A stretch of DNA of 22,154 bases from CAVONV01 sp963697355 (lineage in GTDB: Bacteria > Acidobacteriota > Vicinamibacteria > Marinacidobacterales > DATDRI01): assembly GCA_963697355.1 (NCBI GenBank), contig CAVONV010000017.1, positions 1-22,154 on the forward strand, given 5' to 3'. Shown here in pieces: positions 15,054-22,154 of the stretch. The first letter of the stretch is position 1; each line of letters starts with the position of its first letter. The notes under the pieces are model-generated. The model was given only the letters and a program-made list of their open reading frames with translations, did no database searches and was not told where the DNA came from. The translations under genes were made by a program, and so were the position numbers.

Positions 15054-16422
15054 CGACGAGGTTACACTGCGCCTCGAGACGGCAGGTAATCGCACGGCCA
15101 AGGAGTGGACGACGGACTTTCTTCGAGACTACATCTGGGGTGGCGAGAAAATCACGGTCTTGGTGCGTGAGACGTTCTTCCAGGACGCCTACCTCTATAC
15201 AGCAGAGGCCGAGCGGGCCGCGCCCATCGTTCCCGAAAGCGAGCCGCCTGATCTGGACTGTCCGACCCCGGCGAGCGTCGACGTGCAATATGCCGACTCC
15301 ACCCTGGACCCGGTCGGGCTCGGCATCGAGCCGGACGCCCCTTTGGACGAAGGTCTGCTCGTCGGCCGTTGGTACCCCACGCGTCATGCTCCCGGCACTT
15401 TTCTGAGCGTCATCGAGCCCGGTCTCGTGTCGAGCGACATCCTCCAAAGCCACAAGAGCGCGGTGAACGGTCTCGACGAGGTGGAGCGCAAAGCCTTGGT
15501 CCACTTGATAGCTTTCGATCTCGATCAGTTCGAGCTCGGCTTCGCACTCGGCACCAAACACCCGCGCGTCGGCTGGTCGGAGCGCAGTCTTGAGTCGGTT
15601 CGCGATCCGTTCTTGCCTGGACCCGATGGTATCGACACGATCGCACCATTGGTTGCCACCGGCATCATCCCTCCCAACGTCGCACCCCACACGGTCGCCA
15701 CTTTTGTCGGGGGATTCAAGCGCTCGCACGGCGCATTCAAGGCCGCCGACCTGGCAACCCAGAACTACGGCACCCACTACGGCTTCATCGAGAACGGCGT
15801 CATACTGAGCAAGCTCCAGCCCGGGCTGGCCACGCTTCTCGTTATGGAAGACGGAGGGGTCGAGATGAAGACATGGACGCGGGAAGACGATGCGCTGCTG
15901 GAGAACGTGCGCTTCGCCCGCCAAAACGGCGTACCGATCATCGAGCCTGACCGCGAGACGGGCTCGCCCGTGCCGGGCAAACTGTTGACGAAGTGGGCGA
16001 TAGGTAATTGGTCTGGGTCGTTCGACGGCAATCTCCGCACCGCCCGTGCGGGAGTGTGCCTCCAGGAATGCGGAGACGAGCGGTTCCTGCTCTACGCCTA
16101 TTTCTCGGGGGCGACTCCCTCGGCGATGGCCCGCGTCTTTCAGGCATACGAGTGCCGCTACGCTATGCTGCTCGATATGAACGCGTTGGAGCACACCTAC
16201 CTTGCCCTCTATCACGTACAGGATCAAGAGCTCGTCGTCGAACATCTCATCGACGAGATGCGTGTTCTGGACAAAGAGGTCGACGGCGAGACGCTCCCCC
16301 GGTTCCTGGGATTTGCGGACAACCGCGATTTCTTCTATGTTCTTCGTCGTGAGAACGGTGAGCGGACAGCCGGCCCAACGACAAATGGTGCCGTAGTAAC
16401 GGCAACGACTCGGAGCAGATGA
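14983..16422 (+). CDS. NAGPA/DUF2233-like phosphodiester glycosidase-type domain, C-terminal part of the same gene
   Basis: The frame is open from before 14983, with a first ATG at 15001, and codes for about 479 residues. After a first region (VSLCNDEVTLRLE, DFLRDYIWGGEKITVLVRE) the second half has the order of elements seen in NAGPA-type domains: ATFVGGFKRSHG, YGFIENGVIL, LLVMEDGGVEMKTW, then RTARAGVC, a strand ERFLLYAYFSG, and AMARVFQAYECRYAMLLDMN. In characterised relatives (the uncovering enzyme NAGPA) this last part reads LDGGGS. Here it is LDMNALEHTYL, so the glycine-rich active loop is altered. Catalysis is therefore uncertain. The topology predicted from the upstream anchor puts this domain in the periplasm. 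The stop TGA overlaps the next ATG (ATGA at 16419-16422), so it is translationally coupled to the FGE-like gene. The family call is from motif order only. Confidence 0.55.
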   Translation, partial: WSPESTMSLREATTSRSPYVSLCNDEVTLRLETAGNRTAKEWTTDFLRDYIWGGEKITVLVRETFFQDAYLYTAEAERAAPIVPESEPPDLDCPTPASVDVQYADSTLDPVGLGIEPDAPLDEGLLVGRWYPTRHAPGTFLSVIEPGLVSSDILQSHKSAVNGLDEVERKALVHLIAFDLDQFELGFALGTKHPRVGWSERSLESVRDPFLPGPDGIDTIAPLVATGIIPPNVAPHTVATFVGGFKRSHGAFKAADLATQNYGTHYGFIENGVILSKLQPGLATLLVMEDGGVEMKTWTREDDALLENVRFARQNGVPIIEPDRETGSPVPGKLLTKWAIGNWSGSFDGNLRTARAGVCLQECGDERFLLYAYFSGATPSAMARVFQAYECRYAMLLDMNALEHTYLALYHVQDQELVVEHLIDEMRVLDKEVDGETLPRFLGFADNRDFFYVLRRENGERTAGPTTNGAVVTATTRSR

Positions 16423-17438
16423 AAGGAAAGGCAGCGTTGAGGTTCTGGAGTCTGATTTCTCTCGGTGTAATGGTACTTTCTGCGCAGCCCAGTGGTTCAA
16501 ACGCGTTGAGGCAACACAACGAGCTCCTCCTGCGTCGACTCCAAGAGGTGCACGGGCTGAGCGACGAGCAAATGGAGGCGGTCCGCACCATCTTCGCGCG
16601 GTCCGGCTTCATCGGACAGGGAAATCCCGCCATCACCGCTCACCCCGTGACACCGGAAGCGTGCCGGGCCAAGTTGGCCGAAGGCGAGAGCGTCTATGAA
16701 AATCCCGACTTCGAAGCGATTTGCGGCGGGAAGTACATGGCGCCTCTATATGACCCGTCCAAGGAGGAGCCTCGCGAAGCCCGCACCTGTATCGACCAGT
16801 TCGAGTTTCCCGACATCCCATGTACCTATCCGGTCGTGTGGGTTCGAGCTCGAGAAGCTGCCGAGCTTTGTGAGGCCATGGGCAAGAGGATCTGTGACGC
16901 TCACGAGTGGGAAGGTGCCTGCGCGGGAAGCCTGGAAGAGCCCGACTACTTTTTTGATTTGGCAGAAGGGGTGGACGCCGCAGCAGCCATCCCACGTATG
17001 CGGACCGCCCACAACCGCATCTACGATCAAAAAAAGGTCTGGAGCTACGGTCCCAGCTACCGAACCGGTGTCTGTGCGGCGACGAGTCAAAAGAGCCCGT
17101 CCTGCGAAGGAGGGGGCTGGACCCAGTGCGGCTCCAACACCTTTCCCACCGGCTACTACCCGGAATGCGTCAGCCCGCTCGGAGTATACGACCTACACGG
17201 CAATGCCGCCGAGCACATGAACCTACCTTTGAACGAGTCCCAAATGGCGAGCCGCGGTAGCGAAACGTTGGGCTACACGGAAATGAAGGGGAGCTGGTTC
17301 ATTTTCGATCACTATAAGGCGCATGAAGACGCTTGCCGGTGGCGGGCGCCGTTCTGGCACGGCTCGAGAGTCATGGACCCCAAGAGCCACCACAACTACC
17401 ATCTAGGGTTTCGTTGCTGCAAGACGCTGGGAAACTAG
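16419..17438 (+). CDS. Secreted FGE/SUMF1-like (formylglycine-generating enzyme fold) protein
   Basis: This 339-residue protein has a signal peptide (FWSLISLGVMVLSA). After a helical stretch (about 30-65) comes an FGE-sulfatase-type domain: CIDQFEFPDIPC (about 124-135), VVWVRAREAAELCEAMGKRICDAHEWEGAC, GVYDLHGNAAEH (about 255-266), GSWFIF and the terminal HLGFRCC. The family contains the sulfatase-activating enzyme, EgtB-like sulfoxide synthases and many domains with no known catalysis. The place of the copper-binding cysteine pair of true FGE (CYRYRC) reads CRWRAP, keeping one cysteine only. Many other cysteines suggest disulfides in the periplasm. No sulfatase gene is nearby. It follows the NAGPA-like gene with an ATGA overlap, and a short GGAG lies three bases before the ATG. 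Its 3' end overlaps the opposite-strand gene by 36 bases. Confidence 0.8.
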   Translation: MKGKAALRFWSLISLGVMVLSAQPSGSNALRQHNELLLRRLQEVHGLSDEQMEAVRTIFARSGFIGQGNPAITAHPVTPEACRAKLAEGESVYENPDFEAICGGKYMAPLYDPSKEEPREARTCIDQFEFPDIPCTYPVVWVRAREAAELCEAMGKRICDAHEWEGACAGSLEEPDYFFDLAEGVDAAAAIPRMRTAHNRIYDQKKVWSYGPSYRTGVCAATSQKSPSCEGGGWTQCGSNTFPTGYYPECVSPLGVYDLHGNAAEHMNLPLNESQMASRGSETLGYTEMKGSWFIFDHYKAHEDACRWRAPFWHGSRVMDPKSHHNYHLGFRCCKTLGN

Positions 17439-18320
17439 CGGTGCGGCGTCTGCTTGGGTCGACATCAGATCGCGAACGCGTATCACCCCTTCGTCGCTCA
17501 GAAGCCCGGCGAGCCCTGGGTCCTCGAGCACGTCGAAAATGGACCTGGGGACGCCGTCAACCAACACGGTCGTGCTGACGAGCCGGACACCGTGGCTGTA
17601 GTCGGCGTAACGGGCGCCGTGAACCGTGCTCAGGCTCTGAATGGGCCGACGATTTCCCCGGTGCCATCCATAGATCGCCACGCGGCCGGGCTTCCGCCGC
17701 AACCGGTTCGTCAGGACGAGATCCTTCTTATGGCCCGAGACCAGATCACCCGTCGCACGCCTGTCTCGTTGACTCTCGATCATCCGGTTGTGGGTCCAGA
17801 AATGAAGCATGGAGCACATCTCGGGGCCGGGTCTCATCGGCTGCGGCTTGAGATGTAGAGCGGACTCGCGGTAGATGGCATCGACCATCTTACGCGTGGG
17901 CAGCACGCAGTCGAAACGGACCGCCACGGCACGCGCCGTCGGAAGCGCTATCGGCGTTCGGACGAAATCGTCGTCCGTACCGACGGACAGATAGTCGGGT
18001 GACACCCAAATGGTTGCCGACATGGCACGGCGCTGCTTTCCGCTGAAGGTCATGACGACCGGTTTCAGCTTCCGCATGAAGTCCGGGATGTTCCCGTCGG
18101 AAAGCTGCCGCCATATGGCGACTTCCCTTTCCCCGCCGCGCATATTCTTCGTTTGCTCGACGAACTCCGAGCCGGTCGGCGCACTCGATCGACGATGCGG
18201 GATACTCTCCGTGAACTGCGAGGCGGGCCCGAGTTCCGGAGAATCAGTCCGGAACTGGATGATGCAAGCCGCGACCACGGCGGGTGCCAACATCGGCAAG
18301 TAGTAGTAGGAGGTCTTCAC
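17403..18320 (-). CDS. Membrane-anchored or secreted protein of unknown family
   Basis: The 305-residue product starts at GTG 18320, preceded by GAGAGG at eight bases. It has an N-terminal hydrophobic segment (about 6-22, YYLPMLAPAVVAACIIQF). The remainder looks soluble and periplasmic, with well-ordered segments such as TIWVSPDYLSVGTDDDFVRTP, GHKKDLVLTNRLRRKPGRVA, IYGWHRGNRRPIQSLS and GARYADYSHGVRL. These read like a conserved family core, with His, Tyr and Asp residues that could form an active site, but I cannot name a family. The gene converges on the FGE-like gene with overlapping 3' ends, which points to a compact and perhaps long-standing arrangement. A good promoter lies upstream. Confidence 0.75.
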   Translation of the reverse strand: MKTSYYYLPMLAPAVVAACIIQFRTDSPELGPASQFTESIPHRRSSAPTGSEFVEQTKNMRGGEREVAIWRQLSDGNIPDFMRKLKPVVMTFSGKQRRAMSATIWVSPDYLSVGTDDDFVRTPIALPTARAVAVRFDCVLPTRKMVDAIYRESALHLKPQPMRPGPEMCSMLHFWTHNRMIESQRDRRATGDLVSGHKKDLVLTNRLRRKPGRVAIYGWHRGNRRPIQSLSTVHGARYADYSHGVRLVSTTVLVDGVPRSIFDVLEDPGLAGLLSDEGVIRVRDLMSTQADAAPLVSQRLAATKP

Positions 18321-18349
18321 TCGGTATTCCTCTCAGCCCACAAACTTGC

Positions 18350-18378
18350 ATTATACCTCGGGCGGGTCGTCTTGTCTT
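18350..18378 (-). promoter_or_regulatory. Candidate sigma70-type promoter for the unknown 305-residue protein
   Basis: On the minus strand, a perfect TATAAT (18355-18350) is preceded at 17 bases by AAGACA (18378-18373), four of six matches to TTGACA. The resulting leader would be about 25 bases and would contain the GAGAGG ribosome site before GTG 18320. Confidence 0.5.
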
Positions 18379-18461
18379 TCACCTCTCGGCGTGGCAACGG
18401 GTTGGCTGTGAGAGCCGCGGTTCGGAGACGCTCACGCCGTTGTCACGGGTTAGAAACTGGC

Positions 18462-18540
18462 ATCATCCGAAAAAGACGACACCACAGGCTCCTCCACTCC
18501 CCGAGGCCCCTCCCACAACTCCTACGACTTCAGCTCAAGG
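18462..18540. repeat. Dispersed repeat, copy 2 (contiguous A+B unit)
   Basis: Block A (18462-18486) and block B (18487-18540) match 1028-1051 and 1103-1156. The blocks are contiguous here, so this may be the less altered copy. Read as HHPKKTTPQAPPLPEAPP the unit is Pro/Thr-rich, like the tails of some transposases. It sits just upstream of a permease scar. Confidence 0.7.
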
Positions 18541-18555
18541 TCCATCACAACAGGT

Positions 18556-18678
18556 GAGATTCGGCCTCTACGGCATCACGGTGGGATTCTTCTCGCGACC
18601 GTCACCATCGTGGCGAGCTTGCTGTCGGCACGACGCGCAACCCGCATGGACCCCGCAGTAGTGTTGCGGCAGGAGTAG
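18556..18678 (+). pseudogene. C-terminal scar of an ADOP-type permease
   Basis: The plus-strand frame ending at TAG 18676-18678 reads ILLATVTIVASLLSARRA followed by TRMDPAVVLRQE and the stop. This is the last transmembrane helix and the (A)RRA-x-R-x-DP-x-x-x-LR-x-E terminus of MacB/FtsX-type orphan permeases. Nothing else of the roughly 800-residue protein is present upstream, where the dispersed repeat begins instead. It is a remnant left by deletion or by insertion of the repeat. Confidence 0.75.
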
Positions 18679-18806
18679 TATCAATACGCAGACTACCTGA
18701 GCTGCTGTTGAAGATGAAGTTGGCGTTATGTCTAGACGCCTAGTTTGACGCTCCAGCCAACCCCACGTTAAGCTCACCATCGGCCAGCTAGATGAGGTGT
18801 CACGTC
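18679..18806. other. Leader region of the peroxidase gene
   Basis: About 130 bases with an 8-base palindrome GTCTAGAC (18730-18737). No convincing -35/-10 pair was found. GAGG at 18795-18798 serves as the ribosome site of the next gene. Confidence 0.3.
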
Positions 18807-19874
18807 ATGAAACGCTTGCGGAATTTCCTGGTCGGACTCAGCGTTCTCCTTGTACCCGTATTGATGGCCGGCTGTACCGAAAAGGTCCCCGCATGGGAGA
18901 CAGCTAACCCCATCGTTCCCATTCCCGACTCTCCCCTGGGCATCGATGCCAAACTGACTGACCTGCCGGTTCCGCCGACTCCAGAGCGGGTGCGGTTGGG
19001 TCGTTGGCTCTTCTTTGACCCACGGATTTCGAAGGACGGCACGATTTCGTGCGCGTCTTGCCACCGCCCTGAGTACGCCTTTTCCGAGCCCACGCCTGTG
19101 TCGACAGGGATCGATGGAAAAAAGGGGAACCGCAAATCACCCTCATTCATCAATCAAGCTTGGACACTCTACCCGCATTTTTTCTGGGATGGTCGGGCTG
19201 CCTCCCTCGAAGAGCAGGCTTTAGGGCCGGTCGAAAATCCTGTCGAGATGGGACATACCATAAACGGGATGATCTCGACCCTCGATCGGATCAAGGGTTA
19301 CAAAAGGTACTTCAAGGAAGCCTTCGGCAGTGAAGAGATCACGCGTGAAAGAGTCGCCCAAGCGATTGCCGATTATGAACGCACCCGAATGAGTGGGAAT
19401 TCGCCCTGGGATCAATGGAAATATGGGAAAGATGAAAGCGCCGTGTCGGATCTCGTCAAGAAAGGTGACGAGCTCTTTTTTGACAAGGCGGGCTGCAACC
19501 AATGCCATCTAGGGCAGAATTTCACTGATAGCTCGTTCCACAACATCGGCGTTGGCTGGGACGCGGAGACCCAAGCATTTGCAGATGAGGGCCGATACGC
19601 GGTCACCAAGAAAGAACAAGACATGGGGGCATTCAAAACGCCGACGCTCCGTGATGTGGCTAAGCATGGTCCCTTCATGCATGATGGCTCTATGAAATCG
19701 TTGCGCGAGACGGTCGAAATCTATGACGACGGCGGCCATCCCAATCCTCACCTCGATCCAAAAATCAAAGAATTGAAACTGACCGAGGAGGAGATAGACG
19801 CGCTCGTCGCGTTTCTAGAAGCCTTGAATGGTGAAGGGTACATGGATACGCCACCCGCGGCGTTTCCCCAATAG
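18807..19874 (+). CDS. Di-haem cytochrome c peroxidase (MauG/CcpA family), lipoprotein
   Basis: The 355-residue protein has a lipoprotein signal (LLVPVLMAGC, lipidated Cys at about 23), so it is expected to be anchored on the periplasmic face of a membrane. It holds two c-type haem sites, CASCH (about 82-86) and CNQCH (about 230-234), the family motif FFWDGRA (about 125-131), and GPFMHDGS with a possible axial Met near 291. Family members reduce hydrogen peroxide using electrons from a small cytochrome or, as MauG, oxidise protein side chains. No methylamine dehydrogenase genes are near, so a peroxidase role is more likely. The start at 18807 is preceded by GAGG at nine bases. An in-frame ATG at 18792 would disturb the signal. 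The TlpA-like gene 6 kb away could serve cytochrome maturation, but no link is shown. Confidence 0.9.
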   Translation: MKRLRNFLVGLSVLLVPVLMAGCTEKVPAWETANPIVPIPDSPLGIDAKLTDLPVPPTPERVRLGRWLFFDPRISKDGTISCASCHRPEYAFSEPTPVSTGIDGKKGNRKSPSFINQAWTLYPHFFWDGRAASLEEQALGPVENPVEMGHTINGMISTLDRIKGYKRYFKEAFGSEEITRERVAQAIADYERTRMSGNSPWDQWKYGKDESAVSDLVKKGDELFFDKAGCNQCHLGQNFTDSSFHNIGVGWDAETQAFADEGRYAVTKKEQDMGAFKTPTLRDVAKHGPFMHDGSMKSLRETVEIYDDGGHPNPHLDPKIKELKLTEEEIDALVAFLEALNGEGYMDTPPAAFPQ

Positions 19875-20021
19875 TCTGTCCTATCGAGTGTTGGTGGGCT
19901 GTTCGAGCATAACTCTCCCGCGATTCGGTCCTCTCGAGAAACGCCATATTCACTGAACTCGAGGAGCGAGCTTTACGTCTAACGATAGAGGTGCTTCGCT
20001 AAACAGGGGGAGTTCTTGACG
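19875..20021. other. Spacer between peroxidase and permease
   Basis: About 147 bases with no recognised gene, hairpin with T-run or clear promoter. The ribosome site of the permease lies at its end. Confidence 0.35.
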
Positions 20022-20597
20022 ATGGATAGACCGCTCCAAACTCTACGCATAGGTTTGCGTTCCCTAATGAAGAGCCCAGCCACTACAGTCCCCGCGATTT
20101 TGTCACTGGCTCTGGGAATCGCCGCGACCACGACGATCTTCAGCGTCACCGACATCGTTCTATTCCAGCCCCTTCGCTTCCAGGAGCCGGATCGTCTGAT
20201 GGCAGTATGGGGCACCCATTCCGAGCGCGGCTGGAGGTTCCAGAGATTCTCCATGCCCGACCTCCTCGACCTACGCGAACGGGCTCGGACCCTCGACATC
20301 GCCGGCTATCGGTCGCACGGCGTCAATCTTTCGGGTACCGAACAGCCCGAGCGCCTATCTGCGATGCATGCAATGAACAACATTTTCTCTGTCATTGGAT
20401 TCAAACCGATGCACGGACGAGCCTTCAATCGTGACGAGGAGATCGAGGGGCCTCACCATGTGGTTGTTCTGGGGAATGACCTGTGGAAGCGGAACTTCGG
20501 CGCCAAGACAAACGTTGTTGGACAAACGGTGAAGCTCGACGGAATTCCATACACCGTGGTAGGTATCATGCCGCCTGCCATTCCTTATCCCTTCTGA
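20022..20597 (+). CDS. ADOP-type MacB/FtsX permease, N-terminal part (ends at a frameshift)
   Basis: ATG 20022 follows GGGGGAG at nine bases. The reading MDRPLQTLRIGLRSLMKSPA leads into the first transmembrane helix (LSLALGIAATTTIFSVTD), then the MacB periplasmic core: FSMPDLLDLRERARTLDIAG, NNIFSVIGFKPMHGRAFNRD and LDGIPYTVVGIMPP. The frame closes at TGA 20595-20597. Homology continues directly in the next frame (DQVDAWLP), so a single extra base near 20594 interrupts the gene. Orphan permeases of this type lack a neighbouring ATPase and are of unknown substrate. Confidence 0.85.
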   Translation: MDRPLQTLRIGLRSLMKSPATTVPAILSLALGIAATTTIFSVTDIVLFQPLRFQEPDRLMAVWGTHSERGWRFQRFSMPDLLDLRERARTLDIAGYRSHGVNLSGTEQPERLSAMHAMNNIFSVIGFKPMHGRAFNRDEEIEGPHHVVVLGNDLWKRNFGAKTNVVGQTVKLDGIPYTVVGIMPPAIPYPF

Positions 20598-20598
20598 C

Positions 20599-22154
20599 CA
20601 AGTGGACGCTTGGCTGCCGCCGGGGGTGAGCGCCGACGAACACCGTGGTTTCCGATCCTGGAAGATGGTTGGCCGGCTGCGTGAGGACGCCACGCAAGAA
20701 TCGGCGAGCGCGGAACTGACGGCCTTGGCGGATGGTCTCGCTGATGAGTTTCCCGGGGTGAACGCCGGCATGGGGGCACGACTGGTTCCCTTGCGCGAGG
20801 ATGTCTACGGCGAAGGGCCTCGATATGGATCGGTCATCCTGCTCACCGCAGCCTTGTTTGTGCTCCTCATTGCCTGCTGCAATGTGGCAAACCTGCTTCT
20901 GGCACGAGGATTCGAACGGCATCAAGAACTCGCGATAAGAACGGCATTGGGTGCTCGCCGGGGCCATCTGGTCGGGCAGTTGCTGACCGAGAGCTTGCTT
21001 CTCGGCCTCGGAGGCGGCCTGGCGGGAGTCTTCGCTTCGATCTGGGGGATTCAGGCCCTGCAGACTATCGTCCCTGCGGATCCACCCCTCCCACCTTTGA
21101 GTCTCGACCTGCGCGTTATCGGATTCACGGCCGTCGTGACCGTACTGGCAGGGATTCTCGTAGGCATTGTTCCGGCATTCCGCACTTCGCGGCCGGATCA
21201 GAAGGGCGTCTTGACGGCCGCTGGGCGGGGCTCTACTTCTGGGGCGCGCAAGCGCCGTATACAGGAAGTCTTGGTGGCCTCACAAATCGCTTTGGCGCTC
21301 GTGCTTCTGGTCTGCGCCGGTATGTTAATCCGCACCGGGATCGAAATGCAGCGATCCGATATGGGATTCGATCCTGACAACCTTCTTTTGTTCCGCATCA
21401 GCCCGCCGGAGACGAAGTATCCGAAGGCCGATTCACTGCGCCTGATGTACTCTGGTCTGATGAAGGACCTAGAGGCGCTACCGGGTGTAAGCTCCGTCGG
21501 TGCAGTGAGCTCACCACCTCTGACCGGACGCAACACGAGCGAGAGATACGCCCCCGAGGGTAGCACCTACGAAGAGAAAGCGGACTGGCCGGTGTGTTCG
21601 GTTCGCTGGGCCGACTCGCGCTACTTTGACGCTATCGATGTTGCCGTTGTCCACGGCCGTGGATTTCGAGAGTACGATGGCGAGGGCTCTCCCCGAGTGG
21701 TTGTGGTGAGCGAAGCTCTGTCAACGAGGCATTGGGCCGACGAGAATCCATTGGGTAAAAGGATCGAGTCGCTCGGGGAAATCTGGGAAGTCGTTGGCGT
21801 CGTCAAGGATCTTCGCCACTTCGGTCCGGATTCGCCACCGACTCCGATACTCTATTTTCCCACATCGCAATCGGAACGGCGTGTGATGTCGATCCTCCTG
21901 AGAACAGAAGGGATGCCGGAAGGTCTCATCCCCTCGGTTCGCGCAACGGTCCTGAAGATCGACCCCGACCAACCGATCTTCGAGGTCACGACGATGCGAG
22001 AGCGTTTGCGCGTCGAATTCGAGGGCTACCGTATCGTCTCAGACGTGAATGCTGTGCTGGGGATGGTGGCATTGATCATGGCTGTCGTCGGTGTCTACGG
22101 TGTAATGGCTTACTCGGTGGCGCAGCGGACCCCTGAGACAGGCATTCGTATGGC
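20599..22154 (+). CDS. ADOP-type permease, main part after the frameshift, runs off right edge
   Basis: From GAC 20599 the frame is open without a stop to the window end, about 518 codons: DQVDAWLPPGVSADEHRGF, the rest of the first periplasmic domain, and FtsX helices (VILLTAALFVLLIACCNVANLLLARGF, then QELAIRTALGARRGHLVGQL, the cytoplasmic coupling-helix motif). A further helix pair follows (FTAVVTVLAGILVGIVPAFR), then the second periplasmic domain starting at the helix around VLVASQIALALVLLVCAGML, through FDAIDVAVVHGRGF and VVSEALSTRHWADENPLGKR. The last visible part is the next FtsX segment (LGMVALIMAVVGVYGVMAY). The uninterrupted second half argues that the gene is either freshly broken or intact with a one-base sequence error. 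Confidence 0.85.

Noticed and set aside
15043..16500. A 485-codon open frame on the minus strand antisense to the NAGPA-like gene
   Set aside because: It lacks recognisable motifs and is rich in Arg, Val and Asp in the way typical of antisense shadows in GC-rich genes. The plus strand has the domain pattern and the ATGA coupling.
1..22154. CRISPR arrays, tRNA or rRNA genes and complete insertion sequences
   Set aside because: No regularly spaced repeats, no tRNA T-loop and acceptor pairing, and no full transposase with terminal inverted repeats were seen on reading both strands.

Overview
The window looks like a chromosomal segment of an Acidobacteriota-like Gram-negative bacterium, probably from a metagenome assembly. 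The grounds are: a moderately GC-rich diderm gene set (an Omp85/BamA protein with five POTRA domains, a lipoprotein di-haem peroxidase, many signal peptides), a large secreted M14 peptidase, and three separate traces of orphan MacB/FtsX-type permeases of the 'acidobacterial duplicated orphan permease' (ADOP) kind. Some other soil phyla carry similar sets, so the phylum is an inference.

Layout. 1-1300: graveyard region with a decayed ADOP permease (minus strand), the tail of a transposase, and a dispersed repeat. 1309-2859: a lyase of the argininosuccinate lyase/fumarase superfamily with a signal peptide. 3238-10698: a minus-strand run of M14 carboxypeptidase, an N-terminally truncated M19 dipeptidase, a PaaZ-type aldehyde dehydrogenase without its MaoC domain, and a BamA-like protein. 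10826-12319: a Nudix-MBL-winged helix fusion, transcribed divergently from the M14 gene and possibly from a near-leaderless promoter. 12571-13281: a secreted TlpA-like thioredoxin broken by two compensating frameshifts. 13672-14118 (minus): MscL with a C-terminal zinc ribbon. 14382-18320: a set of uncharacterised envelope genes, comprising a membrane-anchored NAGPA-like protein (split by a frameshift), a secreted FGE/SUMF1-like protein joined to it by an ATGA overlap, and a convergent membrane-anchored protein of unknown family whose 3' end overlaps it. 18460-18680: a second copy of the dispersed repeat followed by the C-terminal scar of another ADOP permease. 18807-19874: MauG/CcpA-type di-haem peroxidase lipoprotein. 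20022-22154: an ADOP permease with one frameshift, running off the right end.

Together the genes act mostly at the envelope: peptide breakdown, outer-membrane assembly, periplasmic redox, turgor relief and export-type permeases. No tRNA, rRNA, CRISPR array or complete insertion sequence was seen. The most interesting items are the exported lyase, the NAGPA-like/FGE-like/unknown trio, the dispersed repeat linked to permease and transposase scars, and the number of single-base frameshifts in otherwise well-conserved genes, which may be real decay or assembly error.
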